Below the pieces are notes generated by a model, which was not told the origin of the DNA, ran no database searches, and saw nothing but the letters and a program-made list of their open reading frames with translations. Of a DNA stretch of 64,000 nt, positions 44,081 through 53,564 are shown piece after piece (the first letter of the stretch is position 1; every line of letters begins with the position of its first letter). The position numbers and the translations under genes are program-made. Origin of the DNA: Kibdelosporangium aridum (lineage in GTDB: Bacteria; Actinomycetota; Actinomycetes; Mycobacteriales; Pseudonocardiaceae). The stretch covers positions 1,770,699-1,834,698 of the forward strand of contig NZ_FWXV01000001.1 in assembly GCF_900176515.1 (NCBI RefSeq), read 5' to 3'.

Positions 44081-45067
44081 TCACGCCAGCAGAACCACCT
44101 TGCCCACCGTGCCGCGCGTCTCCAACGCCCGATGCGCCGCCGCGGCCTGCGCCAACGGGAACGTCTGCGTCAACGGCACCAGCTCCTTCGCCGCCAACGC
44201 AGCCAACGCCGCGCTCTCCAAGTCACGCATCCCACCAGGCCGACGCAGGATCCGCGGCCCGATCGCCGCCGTCGCGGTCAAACTCCGCGCCCACAAATCC
44301 CCAGCCGACAACTCCAACTGCTCACCCGAGGAAAACCCGAACATCACCACACGCCCGCCCACACCCAGCAGATCGAACGCCGCCCGCCCCGCCGCACCAC
44401 CCACACTGTCGAAATACACCGTCAACTCACGGCCACCCAACGCCTGCCGCACCCGCTCCGGCCAGCCATCCACCCGGTAGTCCAGCACCACGTCCGCACC
44501 CAGCCCCCGCACCGCCTCGACCTTCGCCGCCCCACCCGCCAACGCCACCACGAACGCCCCCGCATTCCTGGCCGCCTGCACCAACAACGCGCCCATACCG
44601 CCCGCCGCCGCAGGCACCAGCACCACATCCTCCGCCGTGAGATTCGCCTGCTCCAACACCGCCATCGTGGTACGACCCGTGCCGATCATCGCCACGGCCT
44701 TGTCGAATTCCACCCCGTCCGCGAGCTCATGCAGCGACGCCACATTCGCCACCGCCAACTCCGCGTACCCACCACTGGCCTGCCCCAGATGCGCCACCAC
44801 CCGCTTACCCAGCCACGCCTGATCCACCTGCGCACCCACCGCGTCCACCACACCCGCCACCTCACGCCCAGGCGTCATCGGCAACTGCGGCAACGCAAAC
44901 GGCCCACCCGCCGCACCACTGCGGATCGACGTGTCCACAAGGTGCACACCCGCCGCCGCCACCCGCACACGCACCTGGCCCCGGTCCGGGACCGGGGCAG
45001 GCACCTCCTCCAACCGCAACACTTCAGCCGGGCCGAACTCGTACTGCCGAATCGCACGTGATGTCAT
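44081..45067 (-). CDS. MDR-family zinc-independent quinone oxidoreductase
   Basis: The 328-residue protein has the GroES-like N-terminal domain (MTSRAIRQYEFGPAEVLRLE, TPGREVAGVV) and an NADPH-binding Rossmann domain (VLVPAAAGGMGALLVQAAR), with DLLGVGGRVVMFG near the C-terminus. Zinc-binding Cys residues of alcohol dehydrogenases are absent, so a quinone or enal reductase is likely. It begins a three-gene operon (STAS, GNAT) and is driven by a MerR-type promoter, consistent with electrophile or redox stress response. Confidence 0.87.
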   Translation of the reverse strand: MTSRAIRQYEFGPAEVLRLEEVPAPVPDRGQVRVRVAAAGVHLVDTSIRSGAAGGPFALPQLPMTPGREVAGVVDAVGAQVDQAWLGKRVVAHLGQASGGYAELAVANVASLHELADGVEFDKAVAMIGTGRTTMAVLEQANLTAEDVVLVPAAAGGMGALLVQAARNAGAFVVALAGGAAKVEAVRGLGADVVLDYRVDGWPERVRQALGGRELTVYFDSVGGAAGRAAFDLLGVGGRVVMFGFSSGEQLELSAGDLWARSLTATAAIGPRILRRPGGMRDLESAALAALAAKELVPLTQTFPLAQAAAAHRALETRGTVGKVVLLA

Positions 45068-45074
45068 ACGGCCC

Positions 45075-45105
45075 AGCCTGCAACCTCAACCCCGGTTGAG
45101 GTCAA
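45075..45105 (-). promoter_or_regulatory. MerR-type promoter/operator of the quinone oxidoreductase operon
   Basis: Minus-strand -35 TTGACC (45100-45105) and -10 CAGGCT (45075-45080) are 19 bp apart. A perfect inverted repeat ACCTCAACC-CC-GGTTGAGGT (45083-45102) lies in and around the spacer. This is the SoxR/MerR geometry. The predicted start of transcription falls on the ATG at 45067. The promoter overlaps the 3' end of the M14 gene. Confidence 0.75.
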
Positions 45106-46421
45106 CTCGCGTAAGGAGCCTTCGCGGCCTTCGCCGCCGTCAGCAACGCACCCTTGTTGCGCGGCCAGAACAAACTGTCCACACAGGAGTACTGCGGGAA
45201 GAACCCGCCACAGTTGCCGCTACTGGAACCCAACTCGAACGTGTAACTCGCGATCCCCAGATTGCCGTACGTGAAATCGTCCGTCGTCCCGGTCGTGTCA
45301 CCCTCAGCCCGCACCGTGTAGGAGTTGAACGCCGCCATCTTGCGGCCCAACGCGTCCAGCCCAGCCTTGTTCGGATTCGCGTTCCACGTCCACCCCCACG
45401 GCGGCATGATCAAGTTGCCGTAACTGTGCACCGTGATCATCACACCCTTGGTCGTCACCGGCGCCACATCCGTGTCACCAGGCCCACGCTGGTCCGGGAA
45501 CAACTGCTTGAACCACGCCTCCAACGCCCTCGTCTCCGGCTCGGAACCCGCCGACGTGCCCTGGTAGGTCTCACCACACCGACTGGTGCCCGCGCCGCCC
45601 CACTTGAACGTCGAATTCCGGTTCAGATCCACCCCACCCGTCGGCACCGCGCACCCCGTCGGGTTGTTGGCGTTCTTACGCTGCATCCGCGGCGAATTCC
45701 CACCCGAGGCGACAATGTCCACCCCATCAGGATTCGCCACCGGCACAACCCACATCTCCGTGGTGTCCATAATGGACGTCACCTCGGGATCCGACCCGTA
45801 CCCCTTGGTCAGATGATCGATCCACCGCCACGCCAACTCACTCGTCGCCAACTCCCGCGCATGCAACTGCGCGATCATCGCGAACCGCGGCTTGGCCGAA
45901 TTCGGGTTCAGCGCACAATCCCCAGCCTGCTTCTTGGTGATACAGACCGCCCGGATGTCATGCCCACCCCGGCCCTGCGTCTTCAACCAGCTGTCACCAA
46001 TGTCGTACACCTGCGTCAACGCCGGAAACGCCGCCGCGGCATCCGTCAGACGCTTCGCGTTCTCAGCCGCCGTGCGATACCCGCCATAGAACGTCTGCAC
46101 ACCCACATCCGCGACACGGGGGAGCACGTCCTTGTAAACCGTGTCGTGCCTGACCGGCCGGAAACCCAACCCAGCCAACTGATCCGCGACCCGCTGATCA
46201 CCCACGACCTGCAGAGCACCGCCGTCACCGTGCTCGACATCAAACCCAGCCGCCTTCAACGCCCGCTCACTGGCACCAGGAACCTGCCAGTAATACGGCG
46301 CCGGATCTGGCTGTACCACTTCATTCTGGGCCGCCGACGGAGCATTCGACGGGGTATTGACCAGGACCAACGGCACCGCCAACGCGGCAGCCACCACACC
46401 GATCCGGACCTTCATCGACAC
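45102..46421 (-). CDS. Secreted M14 zinc carboxypeptidase
   Basis: The 439-residue exported protein has a signal peptide (MSMKVRIGVVAAALAVPLVLV) and a propeptide-like segment up to about 120. The M14 domain starts at FYGGYRTAAENAKRL. Zinc ligands are His and Glu in IAQLHARELATSELAW and the third His in MITVHSYGNLIMPPWGW; the substrate-binding NPDGVD and DLNRN elements and the catalytic Glu in YTFELGSSSGNCGGF are present. It removes C-terminal amino acids from peptides outside the cell. Confidence 0.9.
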   Translation of the reverse strand: MSMKVRIGVVAAALAVPLVLVNTPSNAPSAAQNEVVQPDPAPYYWQVPGASERALKAAGFDVEHGDGGALQVVGDQRVADQLAGLGFRPVRHDTVYKDVLPRVADVGVQTFYGGYRTAAENAKRLTDAAAAFPALTQVYDIGDSWLKTQGRGGHDIRAVCITKKQAGDCALNPNSAKPRFAMIAQLHARELATSELAWRWIDHLTKGYGSDPEVTSIMDTTEMWVVPVANPDGVDIVASGGNSPRMQRKNANNPTGCAVPTGGVDLNRNSTFKWGGAGTSRCGETYQGTSAGSEPETRALEAWFKQLFPDQRGPGDTDVAPVTTKGVMITVHSYGNLIMPPWGWTWNANPNKAGLDALGRKMAAFNSYTVRAEGDTTGTTDDFTYGNLGIASYTFELGSSSGNCGGFFPQYSCVDSLFWPRNKGALLTAAKAAKAPYAS

Positions 46422-46563
46422 ACCTCCACAACGGGCCGACGGTCAATGCAGGGGACGAACGGACCGCCGCGCCGAACGCGAGTATGAGGTGACATGCATG
46501 TGATTAGAACCTACGAACGGTGGTCACATGTAAACGGAAAGTATCGCCTGAAAGGATGATCAT

Positions 46564-47091
46564 GTGCGACCTCTGATCATCCTGACCCTGCTGCTGCTCA
46601 CCGCATGCAGCACACCCAAACCCAACCCGACGCCGCCACCCCCAAGCACCACACCACCACAACCCACCGGCCTCATCATCCGCCCCGGCACCGTCGACGC
46701 CGCCATGGGCCTACGCGTCCTGGACATCCAACTCACCAACCACGGACCCGCCACCACCCACATCAACGGCTACCCCGACATCCGCATCCTCGACAAAGAC
46801 CGCACACCCATTAACGCCACCATCGGCCATGGATCCAACGGCATCACCACCGGCCTCCAACACTTCGACCGCCCACCCCAAACCATCACCCTCCAACCCG
46901 GCCAAACCGCCCACGCCGGACTGCTCTGGCGCAACCTCGTCACCGAAACCGACCGCAAAGCCACCCTCGGCGTCTACCTCACCATCACCCCAACCCCCAC
47001 AGCAGCACCCCAAACCATCGAACCCGACGGCGGCATCGACCTCGGCAACACCACCACACTCGGCCTGAGCCCCTGGACCATCACGCCCTGA
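46564..47091 (+). CDS. DUF4232-type lipoprotein
   Basis: The 175-residue protein has a short lipoprotein signal MRPLIILTLLLLTAC (Cys15), a Pro/Thr-rich linker and a beta-sandwich domain (GLRVLDIQLTNHGPATTHIN, GYPDIRILDKDRTPI) typical of DUF4232. It is exported and membrane tethered; function unknown. The GTG start at 46564 fits the signal. The 142-bp divergent gap to the M14 gene contains a dyad ACATGCATGT but no sure promoter. Confidence 0.8.
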   Translation: MRPLIILTLLLLTACSTPKPNPTPPPPSTTPPQPTGLIIRPGTVDAAMGLRVLDIQLTNHGPATTHINGYPDIRILDKDRTPINATIGHGSNGITTGLQHFDRPPQTITLQPGQTAHAGLLWRNLVTETDRKATLGVYLTITPTPTAAPQTIEPDGGIDLGNTTTLGLSPWTITP

Positions 47092-47137
47092 GCAGAATCA
47101 CTGGCACACCAGCCGACACACTCGGCACGCTGACCCC

Positions 47138-47908
47138 ATGAGCAGGGGATTCCGCGGCGAGGTCGCCGACTACTACCAACGCTACCGACCCGGCTACCCA
47201 GCCGAAGTCTTCGACACCCTCACCGACGTCTTCACACTGACAGACAACGACACCGCCATCGACCTCGGCTGCGGCACCGGACAACTCACCATCCCACTCG
47301 CAGAACGCGTCCGCAGCGTCATCGGCATGGACATCGAACCCGACATGCTCGCCCACGCCCGCACCACGGCAGGGGAGCGGCCCATCACCTGGCTACTGGC
47401 CGGCGACACCCACATCCCACACCTGATACCCCTCCTGGGCCACCGATCCGTCGGCGTGATCACCATCGGCCAAGCCCTGCACTGGATGGACCACAACACC
47501 CTCTTCCACAACGCACGCCCACTCCTGCGCGACACAGGGGGAGTAGCCGTGATCACCAACGGAACCCCACTCTGGCTCCAAGACACCACCTGGTCCCGCG
47601 CGCTGCGCACCTGCGTGGAAGACCTGCTCGGCCACCCCGTCACCGCCACCTGCGGCACCGACACCGAAAGCCACCAGCGCTACACCCACAGCCTCACCAC
47701 CGCCGGATACGCCGTACACACCGCAACAGTCAGCTACACCAGGCACCTGAACATCGACCACATCCTCGGCGGCATCTACTCAGCACTCTCACCCGAACAA
47801 CTACCCACCGACCGCGACGCCTTCGCCACAAAACTCCAGCACACACTCGAACCACACCAGCCATACACCGAACACGTCACCGTCACACTGCTGCTCGGCG
47901 TCGCCTGA
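47138..47908 (+). CDS. Class I SAM-dependent methyltransferase
   Basis: The 256-residue protein has motif I AIDLGCGTGQLTIPLAERV and an acidic post-strand GMDIEPDMLAHAR. It has motif-II-like VITIGQALHWMDHNTLFH and the GGVAVITNGTPLW strand of SAM methyltransferases of the UbiE/Methyltransf_11 class. No substrate can be inferred. It stands between the lipoprotein and the WYL regulator (convergent). Confidence 0.85.
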   Translation: MSRGFRGEVADYYQRYRPGYPAEVFDTLTDVFTLTDNDTAIDLGCGTGQLTIPLAERVRSVIGMDIEPDMLAHARTTAGERPITWLLAGDTHIPHLIPLLGHRSVGVITIGQALHWMDHNTLFHNARPLLRDTGGVAVITNGTPLWLQDTTWSRALRTCVEDLLGHPVTATCGTDTESHQRYTHSLTTAGYAVHTATVSYTRHLNIDHILGGIYSALSPEQLPTDRDAFATKLQHTLEPHQPYTEHVTVTLLLGVA

Positions 47909-47923
47909 CCCCATCGCACCTGC

Positions 47924-48850
47924 TCACCCGTACTGCGCCACCAACTCCGAACCCAGCCGCACCAACTCCGCCTTCACCGCATCCGACTCCTCGACCTCCA
48001 CCAACGCACCCCACCCAGCCAACACCTGCGCGATCATGATCGGCATCGACGCGGCAAGACGCAGCCGCACCCGCCCGTCAGCCAACTCCTCCAACACCTC
48101 ACAATGCCGCCCGAACTGATCCCGCAACACGAACACATGCCTCGCCTGCGCCAACACCACCGCCGACACCAACCCACGCCGACGCTCAACCTGCTCGACC
48201 ACCTCGTCCCACGCCGTCGACAAGTCGAAATCATCCGGACGATCAGCAGGGGAGTCCGTCACCTCCACATCGGTCATCCGATCCACCCGGAACGTCCGCC
48301 GCCCGGAACCCGTACCGGCGATCAAATACCAAACCTCGTCCTTGTCCACCAACCCAAGCGGATCCACCACACGCACCGACTGCTTGTACGTGAACCGCAC
48401 CCGCACCCGGCGCACCACCGCAGACTGCAATACCTCAACCGGACCCTGCCGAACCTTCTGCCGCTCACCCCACCGGCTCGAATCAATCACCACCGCACTG
48501 GCCGCAGCCTCCGCATCAGCCCGGAACGTATCCGGCAACGCCCGCACCAACTTCCGCAACGCCGCCTTCGCCTCCGGCGCGATCGCCGCGGCAGGCCCCA
48601 CCAGAAGAAACAACGCCTGCGCCTCAGCCGCCGACAACCCGCTCAAGTCGGTGCGCGCACCACCGACCAACTGCCACCCGCCACCACGACCAGCCTGCGG
48701 ATACACCGGAATCCCAGCAGCCGACAACGCCTCAAGATCCCGGCGCGCGGTCGCCACCGAGATCTCCAACTCCTCAGCAAGCTCAGCCGCGGTCACCCGA
48801 CCCCGCGACTGCATCAACAACAAGGCGGCAACGAGCCGATCAGCACGCAT
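47924..48850 (-). CDS. YafY/WYL-type transcriptional regulator
   Basis: The 308-residue protein has an N-terminal HTH (MRADRLVAALLLMQSRGRVT, AAELAEELEISVATARRDLE). A WYL ligand-binding domain at about 140-220 (VRFTYKQSVRVVDPLGLVDK, DEVWYLIAGTG) and a C-terminal WCX domain follow. The ATG at 48850 is preferred to one 10 codons upstream because that region contains the operator. It probably represses itself and the divergent VOC gene through the inverted repeat between them. Confidence 0.87.
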   Translation of the reverse strand: MRADRLVAALLLMQSRGRVTAAELAEELEISVATARRDLEALSAAGIPVYPQAGRGGGWQLVGGARTDLSGLSAAEAQALFLLVGPAAAIAPEAKAALRKLVRALPDTFRADAEAAASAVVIDSSRWGERQKVRQGPVEVLQSAVVRRVRVRFTYKQSVRVVDPLGLVDKDEVWYLIAGTGSGRRTFRVDRMTDVEVTDSPADRPDDFDLSTAWDEVVEQVERRRGLVSAVVLAQARHVFVLRDQFGRHCEVLEELADGRVRLRLAASMPIMIAQVLAGWGALVEVEESDAVKAELVRLGSELVAQYG

Positions 48851-48869
48851 AGGGGAGAGTCTCGCAAAC

Positions 48870-48894
48870 AAAGTGCTCAATTGATGAGCACTTT
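48870..48894. promoter_or_regulatory. Operator between WYL regulator and VOC gene
   Basis: A perfect inverted repeat with 10-bp arms AAAGTGCTCA and TGAGCACTTT around a 5-bp centre lies 20 bp upstream of the regulator start and 38 bp upstream of the VOC start. Such a position suits shared control of both divergent genes. Confidence 0.7.
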
Positions 48895-48932
48895 ACCCGG
48901 CAGGCTCAGAGCCAACCGGAAAGGAGAACCCC

Positions 48933-49355
48933 ATGCTACGAGGACTCGCCACCGTCAGCTTCTTCGCCGACTCACTCGCCGACGCCCGCACCTGGTACAC
49001 CGAACTGCTGGGCATCGAGTCGTACTACCAGTTCCCACACGACAGCCCACCCGCGTACATCGAATACCGAATCGGGGACTACGAACACGAACTCGGCTTC
49101 ATCGACCGAAAATACGCACCCCACAAAGCAACCGAACCCGCAGGCTCAGTCACCTTCTGGCACGTCGACGACATCGAGGAAGCCATGCGCCGCCTGGTGG
49201 CACACGGCGCCACCGTGCACGAGCCGATCACCCCACGCGAAGCAGGATTCGTGACAGCATCGGTCATCGACCCCTTCGGCAACATCCTCGGCATCATGTA
49301 CAACCCGCACTACGTGGACATCAGGGGAGCACACACCGCCCAGTCGGGCGACTGA
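48933..49355 (+). CDS. VOC-family (glyoxalase-fold) protein
   Basis: The 140-residue protein has the two beta-alpha-beta-beta-beta halves of the VOC fold: LATVSFFADSLADARTWYTE then LLGIESYYQ, and VTFWHVDDIEEAMRRLVAHG with IDPFGNILGIMYNP. The metal or substrate is unknown. AAAGGAGAA is a good ribosome site. It is probably controlled by the divergent WYL regulator. Confidence 0.87.
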   Translation: MLRGLATVSFFADSLADARTWYTELLGIESYYQFPHDSPPAYIEYRIGDYEHELGFIDRKYAPHKATEPAGSVTFWHVDDIEEAMRRLVAHGATVHEPITPREAGFVTASVIDPFGNILGIMYNPHYVDIRGAHTAQSGD

Positions 49356-49386
49356 AGCACAGCCCACCGCGTGACATGCTGAGCTG

Positions 49387-49782
49387 GTGATCAACAGGAT
49401 CGAAGCGATGCAGGCCGGGGTCGGCATCCTCACCGTCGCCCACGGCGCCATCCGTGGCTCCGAGAAGACCGACATCAAAGCGGCGCTGTCGCTTCTCCGG
49501 CACGGCGTGCTGGACCTTCAGATCGACATCAGCGCAGTCCCGCCGGACCAGAACGAGGCAGTCCGTCGGATAGCACAGGAAGTCGCCGAGGAGTTGAGCA
49601 AGCGGGCACAGCTGATGGTCAACGGATGCGTGAAGGCGTTCGTGGACGTCGCGATGGCCTACGAGCGGGACTGCCCGGACGCGGACATCCCAGCGATCCT
49701 GCAGAAGGCGTCGCTGGATCTGGCGTCCGAGCGGTTCGGCACCGATTCCGGCTCCGGGGAGGGCCCGTCATCCGTTACTTGA
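49387..49782 (+). CDS. Helical protein of unknown function
   Basis: The 131-residue protein begins MINRIEAMQAGVGILTVAHG and contains an amphipathic Ala/Glu-rich helix (VRRIAQEVAEELSKRAQLM). It has no signal or known motif. I do not recognise it. It starts at GTG, 31 bp after the VOC stop, and could be co-transcribed with it. Codon use is of the host type. Confidence 0.5.
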   Translation: MINRIEAMQAGVGILTVAHGAIRGSEKTDIKAALSLLRHGVLDLQIDISAVPPDQNEAVRRIAQEVAEELSKRAQLMVNGCVKAFVDVAMAYERDCPDADIPAILQKASLDLASERFGTDSGSGEGPSSVT

Positions 49783-50153
49783 CATAATGTAGATTATCGA
49801 ACTTGGCGAAGATCGAATATCAGGCGCCGAGAGAGGCATGCCGGGCCGTGTTTCGGGCTGCCCGGAAGACTCAAACGCTCTGTCGTTGGCTCCTGACGAA
49901 CCTTCCACCGGTCAACCGAGCCGGACTGGCCGAGCCGGCGGACGAGTTGGTTCTTTGGCGGGCTGGAGATGCCAACGGATGCATCCCGACGTTCCAACGT
50001 CCTACAGATGGCACTCGACTTGGTCGGACAGCTCAGCCGTCAGCGGCCGCGCCCTGGCCCCCAGGCTCGGGTTCAACACCTCTTATTAATCGTCACCGTG
50101 ACGTAAGTCCGACGGGTGTCCGGACGTCGCCGATCGGAGTTCTGTCCGGTTTG
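49783..50153. other. Gene-poor stretch with lower GC, before the recombinase
   Basis: No ORF here has convincing codon use; one of 124 codons (49803-50177) has no recognisable motif and ends over the palindrome. A patch at 49775-49800 (CTTGACATAATGTAGATTATC) is unusually AT rich for the window and includes the dyad ACATAATGT. The stretch may be the remains of DNA that entered with the recombinase. Confidence 0.4.
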
Positions 50154-50175
50154 ATGCATAATGACTGTTATGCAT
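50154..50175. promoter_or_regulatory. Perfect 8-bp-arm inverted repeat at the recombinase start
   Basis: ATGCATAA and TTATGCAT surround the 6-bp centre TGACTG, and the right arm overlaps the ATG of the recombinase gene. It could be an operator that a small regulator or the recombinase itself binds, or half of a recombination core. AT-rich dyads are rare in this DNA. Confidence 0.55.
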
Positions 50176-51217
50176 GAATTCAACGGGTGTGGAAATGTGG
50201 ATTGTCGGTGGGTCCCGGTATCAAGATCATGTGCTGCTGCTCCACGCCCAGGACGCGTTCTTCCTCGCCCGCAAACCCCGTAAGGACTCCCCGCACACCA
50301 CAGCCGCCTACCGTCGCGATCTGCACGGCATCACTTCCCTACTCGCCGACACCGCCAGCAAATCCATAGCTGAGCTAACCATCGAGGATCTGACTGTGCC
50401 GGCGCTGCGGGCGGCGTTCGGCGAGTTCGCCGACGGACATGCCAAAACGTCCGTGGCACGCGCCTGGTCGACGTGGAATCAGTTTCTCAACTTCTGTGTC
50501 GCCGACGGCTTGCTGGAAGGAAATCCGATGGGCGCGGTCGTCCGGCCGAAGGCGCCGCCGCCCTCCCCCAAGCCGCTGCGCGGTGAGGACACCCCGGAGA
50601 GACTCCTTGCCGCGGCGGCGTCTGGGGCGCGGAAGGCTCGTGATCCGTGGCCGGAGCGGGACGTCCTGGTGATCGCGCTTGGCCTTGTCGCGGGTCTCAG
50701 ATCGGCGGAAGTCCGTGCGCTGCAACGGTCTTCGGTGGTCGGCAGGCCTGGGGAGCAGCGTCTTCATGTGCACGGCAAGGGAAGCCGGGAACGGTCCATC
50801 CCGATCGAGCCGTCGATGGAGCGTGTGATCGACGCGTACCTGGCGTCGTGCGCGGTGCGGTTCCCGCATCAGCGATTCGGCCCGAATTCGGCTCTGCTGC
50901 TGGATTATCGGGGTGAGCCGATCGGTCGTGGCGCGCTGGACTACCTGGTGAAGACCAGTTATCGGTGGGCGGGGATCCGTGATCAGGTCCCGACGGGGGC
51001 GAACCTGCACGCGTTGCGGCACACGTTCGCGACGCGGCTGGCTGAGGATGGCGCGAACGCGGCGGAGATCATGGCGTTGTTGGGGCACGCGAATTTGAAC
51101 ACGAGCCAGAACTACATTGAGGCCACGGGGAAGGAACGCCGGGCGGCGGCTGCGGGCAACCGGACCTATCGGGCGTTGTCGGGGTTGGAGCCGGGGGTGA
51201 CGAGCCCGGATTCGTAG
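50174..51217 (+). CDS. Tyrosine recombinase / phage-type integrase
   Basis: The 347-residue protein has an N-terminal SAM-like core-binding domain (about 20-125) and a catalytic domain with Arg in ALGLVAGLRSAEVRAL. The pair His/Arg is in LHALRHTFATRLAEDG, the second His in LLGHANLNTSQNYIEA, and the nucleophile Tyr in the same segment. It is XerC-like in size, but no dif site, excisionase or phage gene lies nearby, so it is an orphan recombinase. Its 3' end overlaps that of the convergent response regulator by 52 bp. Confidence 0.87.
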   Translation: MNSTGVEMWIVGGSRYQDHVLLLHAQDAFFLARKPRKDSPHTTAAYRRDLHGITSLLADTASKSIAELTIEDLTVPALRAAFGEFADGHAKTSVARAWSTWNQFLNFCVADGLLEGNPMGAVVRPKAPPPSPKPLRGEDTPERLLAAAASGARKARDPWPERDVLVIALGLVAGLRSAEVRALQRSSVVGRPGEQRLHVHGKGSRERSIPIEPSMERVIDAYLASCAVRFPHQRFGPNSALLLDYRGEPIGRGALDYLVKTSYRWAGIRDQVPTGANLHALRHTFATRLAEDGANAAEIMALLGHANLNTSQNYIEATGKERRAAAAGNRTYRALSGLEPGVTSPDS

Positions 51218-51836
51218 CCTGCGATGACCAGGTGGACGCGGTCGCGGGCGTGGAGTTTCGTCAAGATGCGGCTGACGTGTGTCTTGACCGTGAGCGGGCT
51301 GAGTACCAGGGTGTCGGCGATTTCGTGGTTGCTGAGGCCTTTGGCGACGAGTGTGAGGACTTCGCGTTCCCGCTCGGTCAGCCCGTCCATGCGTTTCGTC
51401 ACGGGTGTGTGGTCGGGGGCGCGGAGGAACCGGGCGATCAGCGTGGCGGTTGGTCCCGGTGACAGCAGCCGCTCCCCTGCGGCGACGGCGCGGATCGCGT
51501 CGAGGAGGTCGGCGGGGCGGATGTCTTTGACGACGAATCCGCTCGCGCCGGCTCGTAGTGCGGCGGCGACGTTTTCGTCGGTGTCGTAGGTGGTGAGCAC
51601 GAGGACGCGGACGCCGGGGTGGTTGTCGGTGATGTGGCGGGTGGCTTCGATGCCGTCGAGGTCGGGCATGCGCAGGTCCATCAGCACGACGTCGGGGGTG
51701 ACGGCGGCGGCTGTGTCGATGGCTTGGCGTCCGGTGGCGGCTTCGCCGACGCATTCGATGTCTGGTGCGGAGTCGATGAGCATGGCGAACGCGCCGCGGA
51801 CGAGTGCTTGGTCGTCGGCGAGCAGGACGCGGATGG

Positions 51837-51840
<4 letters not shown>
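51166..51840 (-). CDS. NarL/LuxR-type response regulator
   Basis: The 224-residue protein has a receiver domain with phosphoacceptor Asp in DVVLMDLRMPDLDGIEA and the conserved Lys in GFVVKDIRPADLL. The LuxR HTH reads GLTEREREVLTLVAKGLSNH then EIADTLVLSPLTVKTHV. It overlaps the kinase gene by 4 bp, so the two form a two-component system. The overlap with the recombinase at its 3' end is unusually long. Confidence 0.92.
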
Positions 51841-52878
<1,038 letters not shown>

Positions 52879-52886
<8 letters not shown>

Positions 52887-53373
52887 GGGTTTTGCGGGTG
52901 GTGGCGCGCAGGAGCATGGCGAGGGTGACCAGGGCGAGGATGGTCATGAGGGTGATGCGTAGCCAGTGGGTGTCCATGATCCGCTCGTAGGGGACGCTGA
53001 AGGTGTTGTCGGTATCGCGAACATAGCCGCCGTTGCCGATCTGGTGCTGCCATTTCGCCCACATGGTGAACGAGGTGATGAAGACGGCGGCGTGGATGGC
53101 GGCGGCGGTGCCGACGGTCCACCACGGCACTCGTGAGTGTCGTAGGACGAGCAGGGCGAGCGTGCAGGCGGCGGATGCGATGGCCAGTGGCATGATGACG
53201 GTGTCGACGACGGACGCCCAGTTGTCGTGTACGGCGGTCATGTCGTGTGGGGATATGTGTTGCCAGGATTGGTAGTGCGCGTGGGTGAGGAGGATCTGGC
53301 CGACGTTGGCGGCGGCGAGCGCGGTGGCGATGGCTAGGACGATGGTTGCCCAACGGTCTTTGAGGGTGCTCAT
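52879..53373 (-). CDS. Four-helix membrane protein, unknown function
   Basis: The 164-residue protein has four predicted membrane segments (TIVLAIATALAAANVGQILL, TVIMPLAIASAACTLALLVL, WTVGTAAAIHAAVFITSFT, LRITLMTILALVTLAMLL). It resembles DUF1772-type membrane proteins in layout, but that family call is weak. It is the first gene of the two-component operon and may be its sensory partner or a regulated target. The ATG at 53373 opens MSTLKDRWATI. Confidence 0.65.
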
Positions 53374-53431
53374 AGGGTCGACTGTGGTCGTTGGGGGCAG
53401 TGGTTTCGTCCGGCTGGGGATGGCAGTTACG

Positions 53432-53451
53432 GGTACTCCCGTGGGAGTACC
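53432..53451. promoter_or_regulatory. Inverted repeat upstream of the two-component operon
   Basis: GGTACTCCC-GT-GGGAGTACC is a perfect 9-bp-arm inverted repeat 59 bp before the membrane protein start. It is placed like an operator, perhaps for the NarL-type regulator encoded by the same operon, but could also act as a terminator for the HD-Pnk gene upstream. Confidence 0.5.
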
Positions 53452-53564
53452 AAGATCGATGTTTCCGCAGGTGAGGGCGGTCGGGCCCCGGTTGTGGTGG
53501 AGTTCGACGGGCTTACCCGACGAGGTTTTCGAGCTGCTGACCACCGAACCCGAGTGGTTCTCCC

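Noticed and set aside
49803..50177. 124-codon plus-strand frame before the recombinase
   Set aside because: TTG start without ribosome site, no motif, composition not like a protein, and it ends over the dyad of the recombinase gene.
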